Part shown: piece after piece, positions 1-9,274 of the stretch
How the letters are laid out: each line of letters opens with the position of its first letter
Position numbering within the stretch: position 1 is the stretch's first letter
Assembly: GCF_013911085.1 (NCBI RefSeq)
Contig: NZ_JACERN010000017.1
Span: forward strand, 62,001-126,000
Direction: 5' to 3'
DNA length: 64,000 bases
Source: Aquitalea aquatica
GTDB lineage: Bacteria; Pseudomonadota; Gammaproteobacteria; Burkholderiales; Chromobacteriaceae
Position numbers and translations under genes: made by a program
The notes under the pieces: generated by a model
Database searches by the model: none
Told to the model about the DNA's origin: nothing
Seen by the model: the letters and a program-made list of their open reading frames with translations, nothing else

Positions 1-90
1 ACTGGCTAGGGGCTCTACCGTGTGCTGCCTAGAATCGGCTCACACATTCCCAGACGCACAATGCGCAGTCCTTGGAGAAGGAGAAACGTG

Positions 91-1245
91 ATGCAAAGCA
101 GCCTGATTCGCCTGACCGCCGTCCTGGTCAGTTCCAGCCTGATTGCCCCTGCCGTGCTGGCCGCACCATTGGCCACATTGGGCAAGCCGGAAGGCAAACT
201 CAATATCATTGCCTGGCCCGGCTATATCGAGCGCGGGCAGAGCGACAAGAATTACGACTGGGTGACCGGTTTCGAAAAGTCCACCGGCTGCCAGGTGAGC
301 GTGAAAACCGCGGCCACCTCGGACGAAATGGTGTCGTTGATGAATTCACCCAATTACGACCTGGTGACAGCCTCGGGTGATGCTTCGCTGCGGCTGATCT
401 ACGGCAAGAAGGTGCAGGAAATCAACCCGGCGCTGATTCCCAGCTGGAACACGCTGGATCCACGAGTGAAGAGCGGTAACTGGTTTACCGTGGCTGGAAA
501 ACCCTATGGCGTACCCTACCAGTGGGGGGCCAACTTCCTGATGTACAACAGCAAGGTATTCACCAAGGCGCCCACCAGCTGGTCGGTACTGTTCGAGCCG
601 GGCAATCTGCCCGATGGCAAGCCCAACAAGGGCCGGGTGCAGGCTTACGATGGTGCCATCTACATTGCGGATGCCGCGCTCTACCTGATGCACAAGAACC
701 CCAAACTGGGCATCAAGGACCCCTATGAGCTGAATGAAGCCCAGTACGCCGCCGTCCTGAAGCTGCTGCGTCAGCAAAAAGGCCTGACACATCGCTACTG
801 GCATGATGTCACCGTGCAGATGAACGACTTCAAGAAAGAAGGCGTGGCCGTATCCAGTGCCTGGGGTTACACCATCAACACCCTGCAGGCAGAGAAATTC
901 CCGGTGGCCGGCACCATTCCGCAAGAAGGGGCCACTGGCTGGGCCGATACCACCATGCTGCATGCCCAGGCTCAGCACCCGGTATGCGCCTACAAGTGGA
1001 TGGAGTGGTCGCTCAATAAAAAGCTGCAGTCTGGTCTGGCCGAATGGTTCGGCTCTAACCCGGTGGTGGCCGAAGCCTGCCAGACCAAGGCCCCAGGCGG
1101 CAGCAATTTCTGCCAGAGCAACGGTTTTGACCGCTTTGCCCAGATCCGCTTCTGGCGTACGCCTGTGGCCAAGTGTGGCCAGGGCAGCTGCGTGCCGTAT
1201 AGCCGCTGGACTGCCGATTACATTGCCATCATGGGCGGTCGCTGA
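91..1245 (+). CDS. ydcS: Putrescine/spermidine ABC transporter, periplasmic binding protein YdcS
   Basis: Periplasmic receptor of a polyamine-class ABC importer; it binds the polyamine and delivers it to the YdcTUV complex. From the ATG at 91 it is 384 aa. A Sec signal peptide covers about residues 1-24 (hydrophobic run ending VLAAP). Family blocks follow: IIAWPGYIERGQ, TAATSDEMVSLM, DLVTASGDASLR, and the C-terminal SRWTADYIAIMGGR. These match E. coli YdcS closely from memory. The frame is open further upstream to 22, but AAGGAG at 78-83 lies 7 bases before 91, so I chose 91. It is the first of five same-strand genes ending in patD, the E. coli ydcSTUV-patD order. E. coli YdcS has also been reported to make polyhydroxybutyrate; nothing here bears on that. 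Confidence 0.93.
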   Translation: MQSSLIRLTAVLVSSSLIAPAVLAAPLATLGKPEGKLNIIAWPGYIERGQSDKNYDWVTGFEKSTGCQVSVKTAATSDEMVSLMNSPNYDLVTASGDASLRLIYGKKVQEINPALIPSWNTLDPRVKSGNWFTVAGKPYGVPYQWGANFLMYNSKVFTKAPTSWSVLFEPGNLPDGKPNKGRVQAYDGAIYIADAALYLMHKNPKLGIKDPYELNEAQYAAVLKLLRQQKGLTHRYWHDVTVQMNDFKKEGVAVSSAWGYTINTLQAEKFPVAGTIPQEGATGWADTTMLHAQAQHPVCAYKWMEWSLNKKLQSGLAEWFGSNPVVAEACQTKAPGGSNFCQSNGFDRFAQIRFWRTPVAKCGQGSCVPYSRWTADYIAIMGGR

Positions 1246-1305
1246 CCGCATGCAGAACACGCTGCCTGTCGGCGCAGTGCCGATGGGCAGCAGGGAGTTT
1301 GAGTC

Positions 1306-2322
1306 ATGACCCTTGCCGTCCGTTTCCAACAGGTTAGCCGCCATTACGATGCTGTGCGTGCGGTAGACCAGATCGACCTTGCCATTGCTGAAGGCGAGTT
1401 TTTTTCCATGCTGGGGCCGTCTGGCTCAGGCAAAACCACCAGCTTGCGGCTGATTGCCGGTTTCGAGCAGCCCAGCAGTGGTTCCATCCAGATTTTTGGC
1501 CGCGAAGCCGCCGGCCTGCCGCCCAATCTGCGCGACGTGAATACCGTGTTCCAGGACTACGCGCTGTTTCCGCACATGAGCGTGCTGGACAATGTGGCCT
1601 ACGGCTTGATGATCAAGGGCGTGGCACGGGCCGAGCGCCACCGCCGTGCCGAAGCCATGCTGGACATGGTGAAACTGGGCCAGTACGGCAGCCGCCGTCC
1701 GTCCGCCTTGTCCGGTGGCCAACGCCAGCGGGTAGCGCTGGCGCGCGCATTGATTCTGCAGCCGCGGGTGCTGTTGCTGGACGAACCGCTAGGCGCATTG
1801 GACCTGAAGCTACGCGAGCAGATGCAGACCGAACTGAAGGCGCTGCAGCGCAAGCTGGGCATTACCTTTATTTATGTCACCCACGATCAGGGCGAGGCGC
1901 TATCGATGTCGGACCGGGTGGCGGTGTTCAACAAGGGCCGCATCGAGCAGATTGCCGCCCCGCAGGTGCTCTATACCCAGCCGGCTACCGCCTTTGTGGC
2001 GGATTTTGTCGGGACGTCGAATGTTTTCGATGCCGCATGGGCCGCCAGCCTGACTGGCCAGCAGCAGGCCTTTGCCGTGCGCCCGGAGCGTATACGCCCG
2101 GTGCAGGAAGGCCAGGATGGCGATGGCATCCGCTTGCCCACCCGGCTGCTCGACGTGCAGTACCTGGGGGCGGTCAGCCGCTACGAGCTGGAAGCCGGCC
2201 CGGAACGCATCATCAGCATGGTGTTGCCCAATGACGATGCAGCCGCTCGCCAGGTGTTGACTCCCGGTCAGGCAATTACGGTCTGGCTGCCGGCACAGGC
2301 CATGCATGCGCTGGCCGGCTAA
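1306..2322 (+). CDS. ydcT: Polyamine ABC transporter ATP-binding protein YdcT
   Basis: ATPase subunit that powers the polyamine importer from the cytoplasmic face. 338 aa, the usual length for the PotA/YdcT class. Visible motifs in order: Walker A GPSGSGKTT (about residue 39), Q-loop in VFQDYALFPHM, ABC signature LSGGQRQRVALARAL, Walker B LLLDEPLGALD and H-loop THDQGEAL. A C-terminal TOBE-type regulatory domain follows (FAVRPERIRP region). It starts 60 bases after ydcS with a GGGAG upstream of ATG 1306, and its stop overlaps the ribosome-binding site of ydcU, so translation is probably coupled. Confidence 0.93.
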   Translation: MTLAVRFQQVSRHYDAVRAVDQIDLAIAEGEFFSMLGPSGSGKTTSLRLIAGFEQPSSGSIQIFGREAAGLPPNLRDVNTVFQDYALFPHMSVLDNVAYGLMIKGVARAERHRRAEAMLDMVKLGQYGSRRPSALSGGQRQRVALARALILQPRVLLLDEPLGALDLKLREQMQTELKALQRKLGITFIYVTHDQGEALSMSDRVAVFNKGRIEQIAAPQVLYTQPATAFVADFVGTSNVFDAAWAASLTGQQQAFAVRPERIRPVQEGQDGDGIRLPTRLLDVQYLGAVSRYELEAGPERIISMVLPNDDAAARQVLTPGQAITVWLPAQAMHALAG

Positions 2323-2331
2323 GGAGATGAC

Positions 2332-3288
2332 ATGATGACTGTTTCACTGCCTGAAGGGCAGACTACCGCAACACGTCCGGGCATCTTGCTGCGGCTGGGA
2401 GGGGCGCTGTATCGCCACCCCGGCCTGCAACTGGCCTTGCTGCTGGCACTGCCGCTGCTGTGGTTCATGCTGGTGTATCTGGGTTCGCTGTGTACCTTGC
2501 TGGCACAGAGCGTGTTGACCTTTGATGACTTCACCATGTCGGTCAGCCGCGAACTGACGCTGGACAATTACCGCCAGCTGCTGTCGCCGGCCAATCTGGA
2601 CGTGGTGCTGCGCACGCTCAGCATGGCCACCCTGGTGTCACTGGCCTCTGCCGTGATGGCGTTCCCGCTGGCCTATTACATGGTGCGCTATGCCCGTGGC
2701 TGGCAGAAGGGCTTTTTCTATGTGGCGGTGATGTTGCCGATGTGGGCCAGCTATATCGTCAAGGTGTATGCCTGGACCGTACTGCTGGCCAAGGGGGGCA
2801 TTGTGTACTGGGCCTACCAGACGCTGGGCCTGCAGGGGATTGTCGACTGGCTGATGACACTGCCGCTGATCGGGGGGAATTCGCTGACCACGTCCAATCT
2901 GGGGCGCTTTACCGTATTCACCTATATCTGGCTGCCCTTCATGATTCTGCCGATTCAGGCCGCTCTGGAGCGGGTACCCGCCAATCTGTTGCAGGCCAGC
3001 AGCGACCTGGGAGCCAGTGGTGCGCAAACCTTCCGCCACGTCATCCTGCCGCTGGCCTTTCCGGGGGTAGTAGCCGGTTCTATTTTTACCTTCTCGCTGA
3101 CTCTGGGCGACTACATCATTCCGCAGCTGATCGGCCCTTCCGGGCTGTTCATCGGCTCCATGGTGTACACCATGCAGGGTTCCATCGGCAATATGCCGCT
3201 GGCCGCCGCCTTTACCGTGGTGCCGGTATGCATTATCGGCCTGTACCTGCTGGGTGCCCGCAAACTGGGAGCGTTCGATGCACTCTGA
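2332..3288 (+). CDS. ydcU: Polyamine ABC transporter permease YdcU
   Basis: Inner-membrane permease subunit that forms half of the substrate channel. 318 aa with about six hydrophobic segments (the first around residues 27-60, [18 protein letters not shown]). The EAA-loop that contacts the ATPase is seen at [17 protein letters not shown]. An AAGGAG at 2321-2326 overlaps the ydcT stop and precedes two adjacent ATGs (2332 and 2335); either could be the start. The 3' end overlaps ydcV by 11 bases, as in tightly co-translated permease pairs. Confidence 0.92.
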   Translation: MMTVSLPEGQTTATRPGILLRLGGALYRHPGLQLALLLALPLLWFMLVYLGSLCTLLAQSVLTFDDFTMSVSRELTLDNYRQLLSPANLDVVLRTLSMATLVSLASAVMAFPLAYYMVRYARGWQKGFFYVAVMLPMWASYIVKVYAWTVLLAKGGIVYWAYQTLGLQGIVDWLMTLPLIGGNSLTTSNLGRFTVFTYIWLPFMILPIQAALERVPANLLQASSDLGASGAQTFRHVILPLAFPGVVAGSIFTFSLTLGDYIIPQLIGPSGLFIGSMVYTMQGSIGNMPLAAAFTVVPVCIIGLYLLGARKLGAFDAL

Positions 3289-4093
3289 TCAATCCGACCG
3301 CGCGTCCTGGTGGCTGCGTCTGCTTGCCTTTGGTGGTATCGGCTTTTTGTTTCTGCCCATTGCCGTCATCGTGCTGTATGCCTTCAACGCGGAAAGCTCC
3401 GGTTACAGCTTTCCGCCCCAGGGCTTCACCCTGGGCTGGTTTGCCGCTGCCTTTGCTCGCGATGACGTGATGGCCGCCATTGGTCTGTCATTGCGGCTGG
3501 CCGCGCTGGCCACGGTGCTGGCACTGCTGCTGGGTACCCTGGCAGCAGCCGCGCTGTATCGACGCGACTTTCTGGGCAAGGACGCCATCACCATGATGTT
3601 GATCCTGCCGATTGCGCTGCCCGGCATCATTACCGGTATTGCCTTGCTGTCGGCATTCCGGTTGGCGGACATCACACCCGGCTTCTGGACCATCGCCATC
3701 GGCCACGCCACTTTCTGCGTGGTGGTGGTGTACAACAACGTGATTGCCCGCTTTCGCCGTATCAGCACCAGCCTGCTGGAGGCCTCGCAGGACCTGGGTG
3801 CCAATATGTGGCAAAGCTTCCGCTACGTCATCCTGCCGCAAATCGCTACCGCGCTGCTGGCCGGGGGCATGCTGGCCTTTGCCCTGAGTTTTGACGAAAT
3901 CATTGTCACCACGTTTACCGCGGGCAATGAAGTGACGCTGCCCATCTGGATGCTGAACCAGCTGAGCCGCCCGCGCGATGTACCCATTACCAATGTGGTG
4001 GCCCTGTGCGTGATGCTGATGACAGCACTGCCCATTCTGGCTGCCTATACCCTGACCCGTGGCACGGAAGACATTGCCGGTAGCGGCAAATAA
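3278..4093 (+). CDS. ydcV: Polyamine ABC transporter permease YdcV
   Basis: Second inner-membrane permease of the importer. From ATG 3278 it is 271 aa, close to the E. coli length; GGGAG at 3267-3271 supports this start over an upstream GTG at 3254. About six transmembrane segments are evident, starting with the run at about residues 15-36 ([20 protein letters not shown]). The EAA loop reads [17 protein letters not shown]. It overlaps ydcU and is followed 14 bases later by patD, placing uptake and oxidation of the substrate in one transcript. Confidence 0.92.
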   Translation: MHSDQSDRASWWLRLLAFGGIGFLFLPIAVIVLYAFNAESSGYSFPPQGFTLGWFAAAFARDDVMAAIGLSLRLAALATVLALLLGTLAAAALYRRDFLGKDAITMMLILPIALPGIITGIALLSAFRLADITPGFWTIAIGHATFCVVVVYNNVIARFRRISTSLLEASQDLGANMWQSFRYVILPQIATALLAGGMLAFALSFDEIIVTTFTAGNEVTLPIWMLNQLSRPRDVPITNVVALCVMLMTALPILAAYTLTRGTEDIAGSGK

Positions 4094-4107
4094 GACGAGG
4101 AACAAGC

Positions 4108-5544
4108 ATGGACAAGACTCTGCAATGCAAGATGCTGATCAACGGCGAATTCGTGACGGGAGAGGGCGAGCAGGAGGGCATTCTCAACCCGGCCACTGGC
4201 GAGCTGATTGTGCATATCAAGGAAGCATCACTGGAGCAGGTGCAGGCAGCGGTGGCGGCGGCTCAGGCAGCCTTCCCGGCCTGGGCGCGCACCAGCCCGC
4301 GTGAGCGTTCCGAACGCCTGTTGCAACTGGCAGATGCCATCGAGGCGCGCGGGCCGGAATTCGCCCGGCTCGAGTCGCTCAACTGTGGCAAGCCCTATCA
4401 TCTGGCACTGAATGATGAAATCCCCGCTGTGGTGGATGTGTTCCGCTTCTTTGCCGGTGCGGTGCGTGCCCAGACGGGCATGCTGGCCGGTGAATATCTG
4501 CCAGGACATACCAGCATGATTCGCCGCGACCCGCTGGGCGTGGTGGCATCGATTGCACCGTGGAACTACCCGCTGATGATGGCCGCCTGGAAAATTGCCC
4601 CGGCGCTGGCGGCCGGCAATACCGTGGTGCTCAAGCCATCGGAACAGACGCCGCTGTCCACGCTGAAGCTGGCCGAGCTGATGGCAGGGCTGTTTCCGGC
4701 CGGGGTGTTCAATCTGGTGTTGGGCCGTGGCGAAACCGTGGGCAGCCCGCTGATTTCCCAGCCGCAGGTCCGCATGATTTCCATTACGGGTGATGTCTCC
4801 ACTGGTCAGCGTGTACTGGAAACCGCCTCACGCTCGGTCAAGCGTACCCATCTGGAGCTGGGCGGCAAGGCGCCGGTGATCATTTTTGACGATGCCGATC
4901 TGGCTTCTGCCGTAGAGGGCATCCGTGCTTTTGGTTATTACAACGCCGGCCAGGACTGCACTGCGGCCTGCCGCCTGTATGTGCAAAAAGGGGTATACGA
5001 ACGTTTTGCCGCCGATCTGGCCAGCGCGGTTAGCACCATCAAAGTGGGCCATCAACACCTGGATGGCGTGGAAATGGGGCCGCTGATTTCCGAACGCCAG
5101 CGCAATCGCGTAGCCAGCTTTGTCGAGCGCGCCCAGCAACTGTCCCATGTCGAGGTGCTGACCGGTGGCAAGCTGGGTGAGGGGCCGGGCTTTTTCTACC
5201 AGCCCACGGTGATTGCCGGTGCGCAGCAACAGGATGAAATCGTGCAGCGCGAGGTGTTTGGCCCGGTGGTGTCCATTACCCCGTTCGACGATGCCGATCA
5301 GGTCATTCAGTGGGCCAATGATTCGGATTACGGCCTGGCCAGCTCGGTATGGACTGCCGATGTGGGGCGCGCCATGCAGCTGAGTGCGCAATTGCAATAT
5401 GGCTGCACATGGGTGAATACCCACTTCATGCTGGTGAACGAAATGCCGCATGGCGGCATGAAGCGTTCCGGCTACGGCAAAGACATGTCCATGTACGCGC
5501 TGGAAGACTACAGCTGCGTGCGTCATGTGATGCTCAAGCACTGA
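4108..5544 (+). CDS. patD: Gamma-aminobutyraldehyde dehydrogenase PatD
   Basis: NAD-dependent oxidation of 4-aminobutyraldehyde, made from putrescine, to GABA in the cytoplasm. 478 aa. Family marks are clear: [20 protein letters not shown] (cofactor channel), KPSEQTP (cofactor lysine), [16 protein letters not shown] (general-base Glu), and [13 protein letters not shown] with the catalytic Cys. The C-terminus [18 protein letters not shown] resembles E. coli PatD (YdcW/Prr) nearly throughout. ATG 4108 has GAGGAA upstream. No transaminase (patA) or putrescine oxidase is in the window, so the aldehyde must be made by a gene elsewhere. A strong hairpin terminator follows. Confidence 0.93.
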   Translation: MDKTLQCKMLINGEFVTGEGEQEGILNPATGELIVHIKEASLEQVQAAVAAAQAAFPAWARTSPRERSERLLQLADAIEARGPEFARLESLNCGKPYHLALNDEIPAVVDVFRFFAGAVRAQTGMLAGEYLPGHTSMIRRDPLGVVASIAPWNYPLMMAAWKIAPALAAGNTVVLKPSEQTPLSTLKLAELMAGLFPAGVFNLVLGRGETVGSPLISQPQVRMISITGDVSTGQRVLETASRSVKRTHLELGGKAPVIIFDDADLASAVEGIRAFGYYNAGQDCTAACRLYVQKGVYERFAADLASAVSTIKVGHQHLDGVEMGPLISERQRNRVASFVERAQQLSHVEVLTGGKLGEGPGFFYQPTVIAGAQQQDEIVQREVFGPVVSITPFDDADQVIQWANDSDYGLASSVWTADVGRAMQLSAQLQYGCTWVNTHFMLVNEMPHGGMKRSGYGKDMSMYALEDYSCVRHVMLKH

Positions 5545-5565
5545 CAAAACCCGTCAATGCTAGCA

Positions 5566-5608
5566 GCCCGCCCGGTCTCTTTCCTGTGAAAGACCGGGCG
5601 GTTTCATT
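5566..5608 (+). terminator. Rho-independent terminator of the ydcSTUV-patD operon
   Basis: CCGCCCGGTCT at 5568-5578 pairs perfectly with AGACCGGGCGG at 5591-5601 and is followed by TTTCATTT. It lies 23 bases after the patD stop. Confidence 0.85.
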
Positions 5609-6113
5609 TGTTGCGGTATTACGCCCCTGCCCTGCATGTCCGCCACCGCCAGTTGCCCGACTTGGGTTCATCCATCCTGACCGGGGTGGTCGACCAGGTC
5701 GGGGACAGTTACCATCATGCGCTTGCCTGCCTGCTGCTGAAGTATGCTGCATCCATCCACCAGATCAATTCCGGTCATGCAAATACCGCACCGGCGGTGG
5801 TGAGCTGCCGATGCCGAATACTGCTGTCCTTGCCAAACATGGCGATCCGGTATCTGTGTAATGCAAGCGAGCTAGCTTGCTCCCACTGGGTCATTGAGTC
5901 GCAGGGGAAAAAGCGAAAGCCTTCGGAGACACCGAGTCATGGCGCAACCCTTGGCGCGGTGCCGCAGGCGGCACCATTCCAGGGCTGTTTTCACATACGT
6001 CGCCGCGCCAAAGGCGCAGCGTCAGCCCGGTTGGCGAAGAATCGGGCAAAGTCGCCATCAGGGCTGGCGGTGTTAAGCGTTCGCCCAATGAAATTACCCG
6101 TCATTAAATGACG
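5609..6113. other. Intergenic region, no supported gene
   Basis: About 500 bases between the ydc terminator and a convergent LysR gene. An open frame (5608-6111, +) spans it, but it shows no ribosome-binding site, no recognisable domain and an unnatural composition, so I do not call it. The stretch 5880-6060 resembles decayed or repeat-derived sequence; I cannot identify its source. Confidence 0.5.
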
Positions 6114-7073
6114 CTAGGCTAGCGGTAGCGCGTCACTTGCGCTTTGCAGTTCGGCTTCGGACAGTACAAAGTCTTTACCGTCAGTCAGCCGGTCCACCGC
6201 CAAATCAATAAACCGCCGGACTCTTGCCGGCTGTGCCGCACGACTGCCGTAATACACAAACAGGCTGTAATGGTCTGCCATGTTTTCCAGCAAAATGGGA
6301 ATCAGCCGACCACTGCGTATCAGTGGGGCCGCTGTCGGGCCTGCCAGTTGGCCAATGACCTCACCAGCCAGGACGGCGCGCAACTCCATGGCTTCGTCAT
6401 TGGTGCAGAAGGCCGGATTGACCGGCTGATCCTGCATGCGCTCACCGACCCGCACACGCCAGGGCACCACGCGGCCATCGCTGGCCCGGCGAAAGGCACT
6501 GCAACGATGCGCCCCTAAATCGTAAAGACTGAGCGGGATGCCATGCTTGCGCAGGTAGCTGGGGGCGGCGCAGATAATCAACTGCATGGGAAACAGGCGA
6601 CGTGCCACCAGCCCTTCCTGTGGCGAATTACCCAATCGGAAGCCGACATCAATACGATCCTCCACCCAGTTGCCAATGCGGTCATCCAGTTGCACGTCCA
6701 GTTGTACTTCGGGGTAGAGCCGACAGTATTCGTCCATCACCGGGCCGATGACCGATTGCAAAACGGTACGCGGGCCGACAATCCGCAGTGGTCCCGCCAG
6801 CTCATCCTTGGTTTGCTTTACGGCTGACAGCGCTTGCTGGAATCCAATCAGCGATGGTTGTACCGCCTCCAGAAAGCGCTGCCCCTCTTCGGTCAGCGAC
6901 ATGCTGCGGGTGGTGCGGTGGAATAGCCGCACACCCAGAAACTGTTCCAGTTGCCCCAGTGCCTTGCTGGCTGCCTGTGGCGAGATCTGTTGTGCAGCAG
7001 CAGCCTTGCTGAGGCTGCCGTACTCGACCGTCCGTACGAATGTGGTAATGGAACGAAGCTCGTTAATGGACAT
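6114..7073 (-). CDS. LysR-family transcriptional regulator
   Basis: DNA-binding regulator of 319 aa. The N-terminal winged helix-turn-helix (about residues 5-63) reads FVRTVEYGSLSKAAAAQQIS then LEQFLGVRLFHRTTRSM. A substrate-sensing LysR domain follows (about residues 90-300; GPLRIVGPRTVLQSVIGPVM). It belongs to the CrgA/DmlR-like branch by its HTH pattern. It is divergent from the iron-type alcohol dehydrogenase at 7208, with a 134-base AT-rich spacer (7074-7207), so it probably controls that gene and itself. The effector cannot be read from sequence. Confidence 0.9.
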   Translation of the reverse strand: MSINELRSITTFVRTVEYGSLSKAAAAQQISPQAASKALGQLEQFLGVRLFHRTTRSMSLTEEGQRFLEAVQPSLIGFQQALSAVKQTKDELAGPLRIVGPRTVLQSVIGPVMDEYCRLYPEVQLDVQLDDRIGNWVEDRIDVGFRLGNSPQEGLVARRLFPMQLIICAAPSYLRKHGIPLSLYDLGAHRCSAFRRASDGRVVPWRVRVGERMQDQPVNPAFCTNDEAMELRAVLAGEVIGQLAGPTAAPLIRSGRLIPILLENMADHYSLFVYYGSRAAQPARVRRFIDLAVDRLTDGKDFVLSEAELQSASDALPLA

Positions 7074-7207
7074 GGCTCAGCTTTGCCGATGAATTAACAT
7101 CATAAAGTTGTAGATCATTCAAATAATAACACGCTAGTTTGATGTTCCACTGAGGATTAAAGTCACGTCCATCAACTTCAAGCGCCGAGATGGCAACGAG
7201 AATACGC

Positions 7208-8356
7208 ATGGACAACTTTACTTTCTTCAATCCCACCAAAATTGATTTCGGTACCGGCAAAGAACAGCTGATCGGCCAGCACCTGGCTGAACATGGCATC
7301 AGCAAAGTACTGCTCTGTTTTGGTAGTGACCGCATCAAGCGCGATGGCCTGTTCCAGACCGTCAGCCAGAGCCTGGCTGCACACGGCATCGAATTTGTCG
7401 AATTCGGCGGCATTGTCAGCAACCCCTTGCTGAGCAAGGTGCGCGAGGGCATTGCACTGGCACGTGGTCATCAGGTCGGTGCCGTGCTGAGCGTTGGTGG
7501 TGGGTCGGTACTGGATAGCAGCAAGGCCATTGCCGCCGGGGTGGCTTACGCTGGCGATGTATGGGATCTGTTCATCGGCAAGGCTGCCATTGATGCCGCA
7601 TTGCCGGTGTTTTCCATTCTGACACTGGCGGCAACCGGCAGCGAAATGAACAGTGGTGCAGTCGTCACCAACGAGGCCACTAAAGAAAAATTCGCGATCC
7701 AGTCGGTGCATACCTTTCCGCGCGTTTCCATCGTCAACCCGGCATTGATGCAAACCGTTTCGCGCGACTATCTGGTGTACTCCGCCGCCGACATCATCGC
7801 CCATTGCATTGAAGGCTATTTCACCGCCACCACGCAGCCGGTGCTTCAGTCACGCATGGTGGAGGCCCTGGTTAAAACCGTGATCGACACCACGGAAACC
7901 CTGTTGGACAAGCCGACCGATTACCCGGCCCGTGCCGAGTTCGCCTGGGCCGCCACGCAGGCTCTCAACGGCCTGATTTATGCCGGTACGGCAGGCTTCA
8001 GCTATCCCAACCACATGATCGAACACGCCTTGTCCGCACTGTTTAACGTGCCGCATGGTGCAGGCCTGTCGGTGATCATGCCGGCGTGGATGAAATGGTA
8101 TCAGGGCAAGAATCCGCAGCAGTTCCAGCGCTTTGCTCAACAGGTATTTGCACTTGAAACCGCAGAGCAAGGCATTGCGGCTCTGGAAAGCTGGTTTGAC
8201 AAGATCGGCACCCCCACTCGCCTGTCACAACTCGGCATCACCAAGGCTGACTTGCCAACCATTACCGAAGTAGTGCTGGGCAATGCCAAGTGGTTCGGTA
8301 TTGCAGAAATCTATACCCATGATGTCGTGGTCGAAATCTTGAGCCTGGCTCTGTAA
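7208..8356 (+). CDS. Iron-containing alcohol dehydrogenase (YqhD/BdhA-type)
   Basis: Cytoplasmic, probably NADPH-dependent reductase of short-chain aldehydes. 382 aa from ATG 7208 (MDNFTFFNPTKIDFGTG); an in-frame ATG at 7190 is a weaker alternative. GGGSVLDSSKAIAAG is the nucleotide-binding loop of the family. Metal-ligand region: AADIIAHCIEGYF and HMIEHALSALFNVPHGAG supply the conserved Asp/His ligands. YqhD enzymes scavenge toxic aldehydes from lipid peroxidation and methylglyoxal, which fits the redox genes downstream. Likely regulated by the divergent LysR. Confidence 0.9.
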   Translation: MDNFTFFNPTKIDFGTGKEQLIGQHLAEHGISKVLLCFGSDRIKRDGLFQTVSQSLAAHGIEFVEFGGIVSNPLLSKVREGIALARGHQVGAVLSVGGGSVLDSSKAIAAGVAYAGDVWDLFIGKAAIDAALPVFSILTLAATGSEMNSGAVVTNEATKEKFAIQSVHTFPRVSIVNPALMQTVSRDYLVYSAADIIAHCIEGYFTATTQPVLQSRMVEALVKTVIDTTETLLDKPTDYPARAEFAWAATQALNGLIYAGTAGFSYPNHMIEHALSALFNVPHGAGLSVIMPAWMKWYQGKNPQQFQRFAQQVFALETAEQGIAALESWFDKIGTPTRLSQLGITKADLPTITEVVLGNAKWFGIAEIYTHDVVVEILSLAL

Positions 8357-8689
8357 TTCAAATCCTGTGACGCGCATGGCGCCACCAGAGGAAATGGCAG
8401 TCGCCGCATCCCTCCTGCAGGAGTCTGATGCGGCCTTCGTCACTGGTAGTGATTGCTGATTGGTGGTGGTGTCATCGTGGCCATGAAAACCAACGTCCTG
8501 GCTACGCCTGAGTAACTGCCACGGTCTGGTTGCCAGTCAACGACATGGTCAATAACCGGTAGCCGTCCATCTATTTATGTTGCTGAGCCTTGCCAGCGTC
8601 GGTCACTGCCATGGTGACACGCAGGTCGAGGCGCTTCCTGTGCGCTGCCCTTGTATGGCATCTACAGGATGAAAAATGAAACGATTGCA
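8357..8689. other. Intergenic region with a terminator-like hairpin
   Basis: GCCGCAT at 8403-8409 pairs with ATGCGGC at 8428-8434, enclosing a nested CTCCTGCAGGAG. There is no U-run, so termination may be weak or factor-dependent. The rest (to 8689) shows no gene; it probably carries the promoter of the next operon. Confidence 0.45.
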
Positions 8690-9274
8690 ATGACCCGAAT
8701 TCTGATACTGGGGGCAAACGGCCAGCTTGCGCGGCATACCTTGCCCTATCTGCTGGCACACCCGGATGTCCAGCTGACGCTGTATTTGCGCCGTGCACAC
8801 CGCCTGGCTAATCCGGACCCGTCGCGGGTAACGATTGTCGAAGGAGATGTGCTGGATTCCGCCACCTTGCAGATGGCCATGCGCAACCAAGACCTGGTGT
8901 ATGCCAATCTGGCGGGAGACATGGCCGCACAGGCAGGCAAGGTGATTGACAGCATGAAAGTGTCCGGGCTGCGACGCCTGATCTTTATCAGCTCCATGGG
9001 AATCTACGGCGAAGTGCCGGGTGAACGCTATCGCAGCGTACTGGACCCCTATCGCGACTCGGCCGCACTGATTGAAGCCTCTGACCTTGACTACACCCTA
9101 TTGCGGCCGGGCTGGTTCAATCGCGACAAGACCGAAAACTACCAGCTGACCAGAAAGGGGCAGCCGTTTATTGGTCACGCGGTATCACTCGACAGCCTTT
9201 CCAGCCTGATCACCCGGCTGGCCATTACGCCGGGGATGGAAATCGGTCAAAGCCTGGGGGTGAGCACAGCATGA
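8690..9274 (+). CDS. NAD(P)-binding atypical short-chain dehydrogenase (YwnB/NmrA-like)
   Basis: Rossmann-fold protein of the SDR_a5/NAD(P)H-binding type. From ATG 8690 it is 194 aa and begins MTRILILGANGQLARHTL, the glycine-rich dinucleotide motif right at the N-terminus. The middle contains FISSMGIYGEVPG and the C-terminal half LLRPGWFNRDK, typical of NmrA-like proteins that bind NAD(P)H or act on quinones and epimerisable sugars. An in-frame ATG at 8669 would add seven residues; neither start has a good Shine-Dalgarno. Its last 4 bases overlap the MFS start (ATGA). Substrate unknown. Confidence 0.82.
   Translation: MTRILILGANGQLARHTLPYLLAHPDVQLTLYLRRAHRLANPDPSRVTIVEGDVLDSATLQMAMRNQDLVYANLAGDMAAQAGKVIDSMKVSGLRRLIFISSMGIYGEVPGERYRSVLDPYRDSAALIEASDLDYTLLRPGWFNRDKTENYQLTRKGQPFIGHAVSLDSLSSLITRLAITPGMEIGQSLGVSTA

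Noticed and set aside
346-1344. Long minus-strand frame of 332 codons
   Set aside because: Antisense shadow of ydcS and the ydcT start; high-GC coding DNA leaves such frames open.
5608-6111. Open frame of 167 codons on the plus strand
   Set aside because: No ribosome-binding site, no domain, Cys/Arg/His-rich composition of a random frame and overlap with terminator sequence.
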